This document shows, piece by piece, positions 7,607-14,416 of a stretch of 42,496 nt of DNA. Source of the stretch: an uncultured Acidimicrobiales bacterium. Its GTDB lineage: Bacteria; Actinomycetota; Acidimicrobiia; Acidimicrobiales; SZUA-35. The DNA is taken from the NCBI GenBank assembly GCA_937976305.1, contig CALJSB010000012.1, positions 1 to 42,496 on the forward strand, in the 5' to 3' direction. The notes beneath the pieces were generated by a model, which was given only the letters and a program-made list of their open reading frames with translations, made no database searches and was not told the origin of the DNA. Made by a program: the position numbers and the translations under genes. Each line of letters begins with the position of its first letter. Position 1 is the stretch's first letter.

Positions 7607-8536
7607 TCAATGCCGACTGAATGGGCGAGTAAGAGCCGAAGGCGCTTGTACTCGGCCAGCCAGAATGACAAGAGCGAGAATGGTGAGAACAGCTGGGGCC
7701 ATTGCTGCGATGTCAGAGGCGCCGCGAGGGATGATCCCTTGTGCCTTCCACTGCAGAACGACGGCGGCAACAAGGCCGTAGAGCAAGGCGCCAGACATGA
7801 CGCCCGCTGGCCTCCAGGCCCCGAAGTACACAAGCGCAACGGCAATGAAGCCGAGACCGGCAGTGAGGTTGGGCTGGAAGATTCCCAACTCGAGCACGAG
7901 GGCAGCGCCAGCTAACCCAGCCATGGCGTTGCCGATCAAAATGGCGAAGGTGCGCGTCCAGGCAACAGACACACCGAGGCTGTCAGCGGCCTGAGGATTC
8001 TCGCCAACGGCTCGGATGTTCATGCCAAAGGTGGTGGAACGCAGCATGAAGGCCAGCAAGGGCACCATCGCAAAGGCCAGGTAGGTGAGCGCTGAATGCT
8101 CAAAGAGTGCTTCGCCGACCACCGGAATGTCGGAGAGAATCGGGATGGGAAGCTCCGGAAGTTGGTTGGCCGGCCTCGGCGTGCCCACCTGTCGGCGGAA
8201 CATGAGATCGCTGAATCCCAGCCCGAACAGGAAGATGCCGATCCCGCTGATTCCCTGCTGGGCTTGAAACACCACGGTGACAACCGCGTAGACGACGCCC
8301 ATCACGATGCCGACGACCACGCCAACAATCGAGCCAAGGAAGAGGTTGTCGGTCTCGAGCACGGTCCAGTACGCAAAGAATGCGCTGAGTTGCATGACAC
8401 CGTCGACCCCGAGGTTGAGCACACCGCTCTTCTGGCCGACCGTCTCACCAAGACCTGCCAGCAAATACGGCGTGGCCAACCGAATGCCAGAGGCGACGGT
8501 GGCAACGAGGATCGACATCGTGAAGAAGTCGCTCAT
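7607..8536 (-). CDS. Nucleoside-type ABC importer, permease B
   Basis: A 309-residue integral membrane protein of the branched-chain amino acid/ribose permease superfamily (BPD_transp_2 type), in the NupC/YufQ-like branch. It begins MSDFFTMSILVATVASGIRL and has about eight hydrophobic helices. Family markers include QKSGVLNLGVDGVMQL near the N-terminus and FGMNIRAVGENPQAADSLGV, the cytoplasmic coupling loop contacting the ATPase, past the middle. The start ATG at 8536 overlaps the stop of permease A in the sequence ATGA, so the two are translationally coupled. Together they form the heterodimeric pore. Further upstream codons are open in this frame but lie inside permease A and are not used. 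Confidence 0.92.
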   Translation of the reverse strand: MSDFFTMSILVATVASGIRLATPYLLAGLGETVGQKSGVLNLGVDGVMQLSAFFAYWTVLETDNLFLGSIVGVVVGIVMGVVYAVVTVVFQAQQGISGIGIFLFGLGFSDLMFRRQVGTPRPANQLPELPIPILSDIPVVGEALFEHSALTYLAFAMVPLLAFMLRSTTFGMNIRAVGENPQAADSLGVSVAWTRTFAILIGNAMAGLAGAALVLELGIFQPNLTAGLGFIAVALVYFGAWRPAGVMSGALLYGLVAAVVLQWKAQGIIPRGASDIAAMAPAVLTILALVILAGRVQAPSALTRPFSRH

Positions 8537-9663
8537 GCTTCGGCCCCGCTTGCCTGAGCAGACGACGGCTTGTTGGGCGCAGATGGCTTGTCGAGCTCGG
8601 CTCGAGCCTCGACCATCCGATCGATCTTCTCCCGAAGTCGACCGCTGCTCACGACAAACACAACGACGATGCCATTGATGGCAATCGCAATCGGAGCTGG
8701 CACCTGAAGCACGCGCTGCAAGTTGGTTGCGCCGGTGAGTAGCGCACCGAAGAGAAACGAGGAAGGAATCGTCCATAGCGGGTGGAGATTCCCGAACAGC
8801 GCAGCGACGATGCCGTTGAAACCAGCGGAGCCGGTGAATCCGGCGGAGGACCCATCGGTCACCATCCGCTGGCCTTCGCTGCCGAATACCAGGATCGCAC
8901 CGGCAAGCCCGCCGAGTGAACCGCTGAGCGCAAGAGCCGTGGTGACGTTGGCCTTGACGTTGATGCCAGCGGCCTTTGCGGCATCTGGGCTGTGGCCAAC
9001 TGCACGAAGCCGGAAACCGAGCGGCGTTCGCCACAGCAAGATGTAGACCGCGATGGCCGCGAGCACGGCAATCAACACACCGAGATGCAGGCGTACGCCC
9101 GGCACGATGTTGGGCAGGCTTGCGTTGTCTGACAGGCGCTCGGTCTGCGGGATACGGGTACCAGCCTCAACCTCGAGCGGGTCAATGAGCGGACCCCTCA
9201 AGAGATAGTTCATCAGCTGCACCATCACGATGTTGAGCATGATCGTGCTGAGAATTTCGTTGACCGACGCGTATGCCTTGAGTGCTCCGGGGATGGCGCC
9301 CAAGATCGCACCACCGACCAATCCGGCAAGAAGGACCAGGGGGACGAGGATGATGACAGGAAGATCGGGGACCGCAAGGGCAACGCTTGTCGACAGCAGT
9401 GCCCCGGCAACGATCTGACCTTCGCCACCGATGTTCACAACGCTTGTTCGAAACGCGATGGTGATACCCGCACCAACGAGAACGAGCGGCGTGGCCTTGA
9501 TCGCCGTCGCCGCGAGACGATCGCCGCTTCCGAATGCTCCATCGAGGAGCGCCTTCAAACCCTCCCACGGACTCGCTCCAATGGCGAGAAGCATGATCGC
9601 GCCAAACAGAAAAGCGACCAGTGCTGCCAACAGCGGTACTGATGCCCCCAACAAGCGCTTCAT
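8533..9663 (-). CDS. Nucleoside-type ABC importer, permease A
   Basis: A 376-residue integral membrane protein, the larger of the two permeases (NupB/YufP-like). Helices alternate with family motifs: FRTSVVNIGGEGQIVAGALL in the N-terminal third, NEILSTIMLNIVMVQLMNYL, and the coupling loop GFRLRAVGHSPDAAKAAGI. A hydrophilic Ala/Ser/Lys tail of about 35 residues follows the last helix. It is the first transporter gene of the operon. GGGGAG lies 11 nt before the ATG. An inverted repeat of the same pattern as that in front of the catabolic operon lies 51 bp upstream (9714-9730), suggesting shared control. Confidence 0.92.
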   Translation of the reverse strand: MKRLLGASVPLLAALVAFLFGAIMLLAIGASPWEGLKALLDGAFGSGDRLAATAIKATPLVLVGAGITIAFRTSVVNIGGEGQIVAGALLSTSVALAVPDLPVIILVPLVLLAGLVGGAILGAIPGALKAYASVNEILSTIMLNIVMVQLMNYLLRGPLIDPLEVEAGTRIPQTERLSDNASLPNIVPGVRLHLGVLIAVLAAIAVYILLWRTPLGFRLRAVGHSPDAAKAAGINVKANVTTALALSGSLGGLAGAILVFGSEGQRMVTDGSSAGFTGSAGFNGIVAALFGNLHPLWTIPSSFLFGALLTGATNLQRVLQVPAPIAIAINGIVVVFVVSSGRLREKIDRMVEARAELDKPSAPNKPSSAQASGAEA

Positions 9664-9713
9664 GAACTCAGAGACTCCCCAATGCCAGACCCTCGGCTGC
9701 GACCGCTCGGCAA

Positions 9714-9730
9714 CCTAACATTTTGTAAAG
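9714..9730 (-). promoter_or_regulatory. Putative operator of the importer operon
   Basis: Read on the minus strand this is CTTTAC-N5-GTTAGG. It matches the CTTTAC-N5-GTAAAG repeat at 10334-10350 fully in the first arm and at four of six positions in the second, with the same 5-bp spacer. It lies between the regulator and permease A. Confidence 0.55.
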
Positions 9731-9755
9731 AGCCTTCAAAGCCGAATCGGAACAC

Positions 9756-10277
9756 CTACGACGCACTTCCGTCGATGGCGTTGAGGTAGTTGTAGATCGT
9801 GATGCGACTCACACCCATCACCTCGGCAATATCGTCAACGGCTCCACGCAACAAGAACGCGCCCCGTTCGTGCAGCTGACGAACAACCGCCTGCTTTTGC
9901 GAGCGATCCCATTCGTTGGCGTTTGTACCGAGGGTTCGCTCCGCGTCAGACACCATTTCGACCAACGCCGTGTGCAGCGGACTGATACCGAGCTCTCCTG
10001 CATCTGGCCCCACTCGAATCCGGATGGAATCGGCCCCGTTGGCAAGAGCTTGTCTGATCATTGCGGCAACGGCGTCTGCGACCGCGTCGACATGGCCCTC
10101 GACGGCGGAAGAGAACGGTCCGATGTCGACATTGAGGCCCGCTTTCTCGAAGCTCTCGATCGCGGCCTTCACGTGCGGGCCGGGGCGACCTTCGTTGAAC
10201 GGCTCGACCAAGAACTCCACCGCTATCTCGTCGTGAGACACAGCAGCGCTGCCCGAATTTTCCGAACTCGTCCCCAC
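9756..10277 (-). CDS. Regulator: thiamine-binding-like domain fused to DauR-type HTH
   Basis: A 173-residue protein. Residues about 15-90 (EIAVEFLVEPFNEGRPGPHV through GLNVDIGPFSSAVEG to ADSIRIRVG) resemble the thiamine-binding YkoF/MTH1187 ferredoxin-like domain. Residues about 124-168 (KQAVVRQLHERGAFLLRGAV, then DDIAEVMGVSRITIYNYLNA) match the C-terminal helix-turn-helix of DauR/YheO regulators, which normally follows a PAS-like YheO domain. The natural reading is a one-component ligand-sensing transcription factor. The start is GTG; no earlier start fits. It is transcribed away from the catabolic operon and with the importer, and similar inverted repeats lie on either side of it. The ligand is unknown, possibly the imported heterocycle. 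The N-domain assignment is by pattern only. Confidence 0.75.
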   Translation of the reverse strand: MGTSSENSGSAAVSHDEIAVEFLVEPFNEGRPGPHVKAAIESFEKAGLNVDIGPFSSAVEGHVDAVADAVAAMIRQALANGADSIRIRVGPDAGELGISPLHTALVEMVSDAERTLGTNANEWDRSQKQAVVRQLHERGAFLLRGAVDDIAEVMGVSRITIYNYLNAIDGSAS

Positions 10278-10333
10278 GCCAGGCAGGCTACCGGCGGCTG
10301 CTGAGCTGCGCTGGTCCGGCGCGACTCAAGACC

Positions 10334-10350
10334 CTTTACGAATTGTAAAG
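10334..10350. promoter_or_regulatory. Putative operator in the divergent regulator/catabolic promoter region
   Basis: CTTTAC-GAATT-GTAAAG is a perfect 6-bp inverted repeat with a 5-bp spacer. It is centred 28 bp upstream of the first catabolic gene and 65 bp from the regulator start. A near copy precedes the importer genes at 9714-9730. Confidence 0.7.
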
Positions 10351-10362
10351 ATCGAGTAGTGT
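10335..10362 (+). promoter_or_regulatory. Putative promoter of the catabolic operon
   Basis: TTTACG (10335-10340) and TAGTGT (10357-10362) are spaced by 16 bp and resemble -35 and -10 boxes. Transcription would begin at or within a few bases of the GTG at 10370, and no Shine-Dalgarno precedes that codon, so the message may be leaderless. The operator covers the -35 box. Confidence 0.45.
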
Positions 10363-10369
10363 CTCTCCA

Positions 10370-11644
10370 GTGACGGTTTCGATCAACCAAAACGACATCG
10401 ATCTACGCATCGACATCAACCGCCTCAACCGACGACTGGCCGACCTTGCCGCCATCGGTGCCATCGAAGGAACAGAAGGCTGCGCGCGCCTTGCGCTCAC
10501 AGACGAAGACAAAGAGGGTCGCGATCTCGTCGTCACCTGGATGAACGATCTCGGCCTCGACGTCACGGTCGATGGCATCGGCAACGTTGTCGGCGTGATG
10601 GCGGGTCAGACCGATGGACCGCCGGTGATGTGCGGATCACACATCGACACCGTGCGCACGGGCGGCCGCTACGACGGCAACCTCGGTGTGCTCGCCGGGC
10701 TCGAGGTTGTCGAGACGCTCCTCGCCGCCAACATCACGCCTCCTCGGCCCCTCGCCGTGGCCTTCTTCACCGACGAGGAAGGCGCACGCTTTGCGCCGGA
10801 CATGCTCGGCAGCCTCGTGTTTGTCGGCGGCATGGCCCTCGAAGAGGCACTCGACATCACCGGTATCGACGGCTGCCAGGTCGGCCCCGAACTCGAACGC
10901 ATCGGCTACGACGGCACAGCTCCGCTCCCCGCTGCTGCGCCGCACGCGTTCGTCGAAGTCCATGTCGAACAGGGCCCCGTGCTCGAGGCAGAGGGGGTCA
11001 CGATCGGCGCCGTCGAATCAGTGCAGGGCATCAGCTGGACCGAAGTGACCATCACCGGCCAGTCGAATCACGCAGGCACCACGCCGATGTCGATGCGGAG
11101 AGATCCGGGATTCGTCGCCGCGGCAGCCGCCAACTTTGCTCGCGAGCTTGCGGCTGAGCTCGGAGCGCCCCAGGTGGCAACCGTCGGTCGCATCGAGTTC
11201 TTTCCCAACCTCGTCAACGTCGTGCCGTCCAAAGCCACGTTCACCGTCGATCTACGAAACACCGACGAACAGGTCTTGAAAGAAGCCGAAGCCAGGTTCA
11301 ACGAGTTTCTGCAAACGACGGCCGCGGCCGAGGGTTGTGAAGTAGACACGACGTCGTTGGCACGGTTCGAACCGGTCATCTTCGACCCGGCTGTTGTTGA
11401 TCTCGTTGAAGCAACCGCAGTTGAGCTCGGCCACTCGGTGAAGCGAATGCCGTCCGGGGCCGGCCACGACGCCCAGATGCTGGCCCGGGTGTGCCCAACC
11501 GCCATGATCTTCACGCCAAGCGTCAACGGGATCAGCCACAACCCCGCCGAATACACGTCGCCCGAAGACCTTGAGGCAGGCACCAACGTGTTGCTGCACA
11601 CCATGCTCGCCCTCGCCTCAACCACCGAGCTTGCGGATGTCTGA
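10370..11644 (+). CDS. M20-family N-carbamoyl amidohydrolase (HyuC/AllC type)
   Basis: A 424-residue binuclear metallo-amidase of the hydantoinase/carbamoylase family, which hydrolyses N-carbamoyl-L-amino acids, beta-ureidopropionate or allantoate, releasing ammonia and CO2. Metal and catalytic motifs are intact: CGSHIDTVRTGGRYDG (H91, D102), FFTDEEGARF (E136/E137), VEVHVEQGPVLE, the dimerisation-domain signature QSNHAGTTPMSMRRD, SGAGHDAQMLA, and NGISHNPAEYTSPED near the C-terminus. The length is typical. It is the first gene of the plus-strand operon and overlaps the YgfK-like gene by 8 bp. Sequence alone does not separate ureidopropionase, allantoate amidohydrolase and L-carbamoylase. Context suggests a carbamoylated product of heterocycle cleavage. 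Confidence 0.9.
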   Translation: MTVSINQNDIDLRIDINRLNRRLADLAAIGAIEGTEGCARLALTDEDKEGRDLVVTWMNDLGLDVTVDGIGNVVGVMAGQTDGPPVMCGSHIDTVRTGGRYDGNLGVLAGLEVVETLLAANITPPRPLAVAFFTDEEGARFAPDMLGSLVFVGGMALEEALDITGIDGCQVGPELERIGYDGTAPLPAAAPHAFVEVHVEQGPVLEAEGVTIGAVESVQGISWTEVTITGQSNHAGTTPMSMRRDPGFVAAAAANFARELAAELGAPQVATVGRIEFFPNLVNVVPSKATFTVDLRNTDEQVLKEAEARFNEFLQTTAAAEGCEVDTTSLARFEPVIFDPAVVDLVEATAVELGHSVKRMPSGAGHDAQMLARVCPTAMIFTPSVNGISHNPAEYTSPEDLEAGTNVLLHTMLALASTTELADV

Positions 11645-13469
11645 GGCAACTCCACCGCTCACGCCGATGCCGCTCGGCAGCCTGCTGCAGCGGATCGAAC
11701 ACGAGTGGTCGTCACGCAAGAAGATCTTTGATCTCCCCAACGCCCGCATCTGGCAACCCGACGATGAGATCGATCTCGGCTTTGACTTTCTGGGCCGCCG
11801 GTGCGCCACGCCGATCGGGCCGGCCGCAGGACCACACAGCCAACTCGCTCAGAACATCGTGTTGTCGTGGCTCGGAGGTTCTCGACTCTTCGAGTTGAAG
11901 ACCGTGCAGGTGTTGGACGACCTAGAGATCCAACGGCCCTGCATCGACATGCAAACGATTGGCTACAACATCGAATGGAGCCAAGAACTCACGACGGCCC
12001 AAAGCCTGACCGAGTACGTCAAGGCGTCGATGCTGCTCACGATTCTGCGTCAGTGGGCACCGCTCACACCGTTCGTCGGTCCCGATCCTGGCCCCCATGT
12101 CTTCGATATGTCGGTTGGCTACGACCTCGCCGGCATCTCGGGCGAAAAGGTCGCCACCTTCCTGCGCGGCATGAGGGATGCCTCAGCAGAGATCGACCAG
12201 CTGCGGGCCGAACTCCAGGGACCATGGGCGCAGTTCGCCGAGCTCGACTTCGACCCAGTGATCTCCGACACCCTCACCTTGTCGACCTTTCACGGTTGCC
12301 CACCTGACGAAATCGAGGCGATCACCAAACACCTCATCGACGTCCACGACCTCGACGTCATCGTCAAACTCAATCCCACGCTGCTCGGCTACGAGCGGGT
12401 GGCTCGCATCGTCAACGACGAGCTCGGCTACACCGACGTTTCCGTCAAGCAGTCGGCATTCGACGAAGACTTGCAGTTCGACCGAGGAGTCGAACTCATC
12501 GACGAACTGAACAACTACGCCAAGGCGAGAGGGCACCAGTTCGGCATCAAGCTCACCAACACCCTCGTGGTCGACAACGCGAAACAGTGGATGCCCGAAG
12601 ACACGATGTATTTGTCTGGCCCGCCGCTTCACGTTCTCGCATCATCGCTACTCGACGCGCTCGACGAGGCATTGCCCGGCCACCTCGCCCTTCCCGGCAA
12701 CCAAAAGGCGAACGCTGACGGGGACGATGCGTCCAGCGGGAAGGCAGACATCATGGTCAGCTTCTCGGCCGGCATCACGAAGGCCAATCTGGCTGATTCC
12801 ATCGCCATGGGTGTGCAACCAGCAACGGTGTGTTCCGACCTCCTCAAGCCCGGTGGCTATGGCCGACTTGCTCCGATGCTCAAGGCGCTCACCACCGCAG
12901 TTGCCGACTCCGGCGAGGTCAACCTCCCGAGTTGGAAACAAGCTCGCCACCAACAAGCTGTCGCCGCTGGTCATCGCTCCACCGTGAGCCAGCACGTTGC
13001 CAACATTCGAGGCGCAGACATCGACCGGTATCACCTGCAAGGCAACGAGAAGCTGCCACGAGCCGTCGACCACGACCTCGAGATGTTCGGCTGCGTTGCC
13101 TGCAACTTCTGCATCACGGTGTGCCCCAACGACGCCTTTTTCTCGATCCCGACAAGCGCTCCGATTGCCGACCACGTCGGCGATGGGGCTGGTCGTCAGC
13201 AATACCTCGTGCTCAGCGAGCTGTGCAACGAGTGTGGAAACTGCATGACCTTCTGCCCAGAGGAGGGGGATCCCGCAATGATCAAGCCTCGGCTCTACAC
13301 CGATCCTGACCTCTACGCGCGCCGATCAGGCCAGGGTGTGCTGCTTCGCGATGGCAAGGTCGTCGAGCATCGCCTCGACGACGGGGGCATCAGCCTCCTC
13401 CAGAGCCTGCTCGCCGATGATGGGGCTCTTCCGCTCGGGCCTTCCACGCCAAAAGGAGCCAAAGAATGA
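11637..13469 (+). CDS. ygfK: YgfK-like flavin/iron-sulfur oxidoreductase, short form
   Basis: A 610-residue protein. Residues about 1-400 match the N-terminal TIM-barrel, dihydroorotate dehydrogenase-like part of YgfK: CATPIGPAAGPHSQLAQNIV (56-75), STFHGCPPDEIEAI (about 215), VKLNPTLLGYERV and CSDLLKPGGYGRL. The C-terminus carries two 4Fe-4S motifs, C486/C489/C492/C496 and C530/C533/C536/C540. E. coli YgfK has about 1030 residues because a GltD-like FAD/NAD(P)H module of some 400 residues sits between these parts. Here a linker of about 75 residues replaces it. The ATG at 11637 overlaps the previous gene; the next start overlaps its stop (ATGA). YgfK was named a putative selenate reductase and is linked to purine and urate catabolism; the reaction here is inferred. 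Confidence 0.88.
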   Translation: MSEATPPLTPMPLGSLLQRIEHEWSSRKKIFDLPNARIWQPDDEIDLGFDFLGRRCATPIGPAAGPHSQLAQNIVLSWLGGSRLFELKTVQVLDDLEIQRPCIDMQTIGYNIEWSQELTTAQSLTEYVKASMLLTILRQWAPLTPFVGPDPGPHVFDMSVGYDLAGISGEKVATFLRGMRDASAEIDQLRAELQGPWAQFAELDFDPVISDTLTLSTFHGCPPDEIEAITKHLIDVHDLDVIVKLNPTLLGYERVARIVNDELGYTDVSVKQSAFDEDLQFDRGVELIDELNNYAKARGHQFGIKLTNTLVVDNAKQWMPEDTMYLSGPPLHVLASSLLDALDEALPGHLALPGNQKANADGDDASSGKADIMVSFSAGITKANLADSIAMGVQPATVCSDLLKPGGYGRLAPMLKALTTAVADSGEVNLPSWKQARHQQAVAAGHRSTVSQHVANIRGADIDRYHLQGNEKLPRAVDHDLEMFGCVACNFCITVCPNDAFFSIPTSAPIADHVGDGAGRQQYLVLSELCNECGNCMTFCPEEGDPAMIKPRLYTDPDLYARRSGQGVLLRDGKVVEHRLDDGGISLLQSLLADDGALPLGPSTPKGAKE

Positions 13470-14416
13470 CCCGCCTGATCAACGTCGGGGCGGCCCAGCT
13501 CGGACCCATTGCCAAGGACGAGTCTCGGGAGTCGGTTGTCGAGCGACTGCTGGCGTTGCTCCGCCAGGGTGCCGAGGCCGGATGCGACCTCGTGGTGTTT
13601 CCCGAGCTCGCACTCACCACGTTCTTCCCCCGTTGGTACACCGACGACATCGCCGGCCATGACCACTACTTCGAAACCTCAATGCCTGGGCCCGAGACCC
13701 AGCCCCTCTTCGATGAAGCAAAGAAGCTGGGGGTCGGCTTCGCCCTTGGCTACGCAGAGCTCACTCCCGAGGGCGAGCGGTTCAACACGACGATCCTCGT
13801 TGAGCGAGACGGGTCGACGGTTGGCAAGTTTCGCAAGGTCCACATCCCCGGTCACGAAAACGACGAACCCTGGCGCCCCTTCCAACACCTCGAGCGCCGC
13901 TACTTCGCGGAATCCGATGAAGGCTTCCCCGTGTGGCGAGGCTTCGACGGCATCGTGGGGATGGCCACCTGCAACGATCGCCGCTGGCCCGAGACCTACC
14001 GCGAGATGGGCCTCCAAGGCGTCGAGATGATCCTGATTGGCTACAACACGCCGATCCACTACGCGCCTGATCCCGGCCAGAACGCACTGCAGGGATTCCA
14101 CAATCACCTGTGCATGCAGGCTGGCGCCTACCAAAACGGCACCTGGGTGATCGGCGTGGCCAAAGGCGGCACCGAGGAAGGTGTCGAGTCGTTGGCCCAA
14201 TCGGCCATCATCGCTCCGTCTGGCCAAATCGTGGCCCAGGCCGTCACCACCGGCGACGAGCTCATCACTGCCAGCTGTGATCTCGACTGGTGTCGCCACT
14301 ACAAGGAAACCCTCTTCGACTTCGCCCGCTATCGGCGGCCCGAGGTCTACCAACGCATCACCACCCAAAAAGGCGTCATCGAACCTCCAGACGCTTCTGC
14401 ACAGGACAACTCATGA
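13466..14416 (+). CDS. Nitrilase-superfamily N-carbamoyl-D-amino acid amidohydrolase
   Basis: A 316-residue carbon-nitrogen hydrolase. It closely follows the Agrobacterium D-carbamoylase pattern: FPELALTTFFPRW with E47, GKFRKVHIPGHE with K124 and GMATCNDRRWPETYREMG with C169 form the Glu-Lys-Cys triad. RPFQHLERRYF, GYNTP and MQAGAYQNGTW are further signatures of this branch. Such enzymes remove the carbamoyl group of N-carbamoyl-D-amino acids, giving the amine, CO2 and ammonia. Its start overlaps the YgfK-like stop and its stop overlaps the molybdenum enzyme start, both as ATGA. With the M20 amidase this operon has two unrelated carbamoyl hydrolases, presumably for different carbamoylated intermediates. 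The true substrate could be a ureido acid. Confidence 0.92.
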   Translation: MTRLINVGAAQLGPIAKDESRESVVERLLALLRQGAEAGCDLVVFPELALTTFFPRWYTDDIAGHDHYFETSMPGPETQPLFDEAKKLGVGFALGYAELTPEGERFNTTILVERDGSTVGKFRKVHIPGHENDEPWRPFQHLERRYFAESDEGFPVWRGFDGIVGMATCNDRRWPETYREMGLQGVEMILIGYNTPIHYAPDPGQNALQGFHNHLCMQAGAYQNGTWVIGVAKGGTEEGVESLAQSAIIAPSGQIVAQAVTTGDELITASCDLDWCRHYKETLFDFARYRRPEVYQRITTQKGVIEPPDASAQDNS

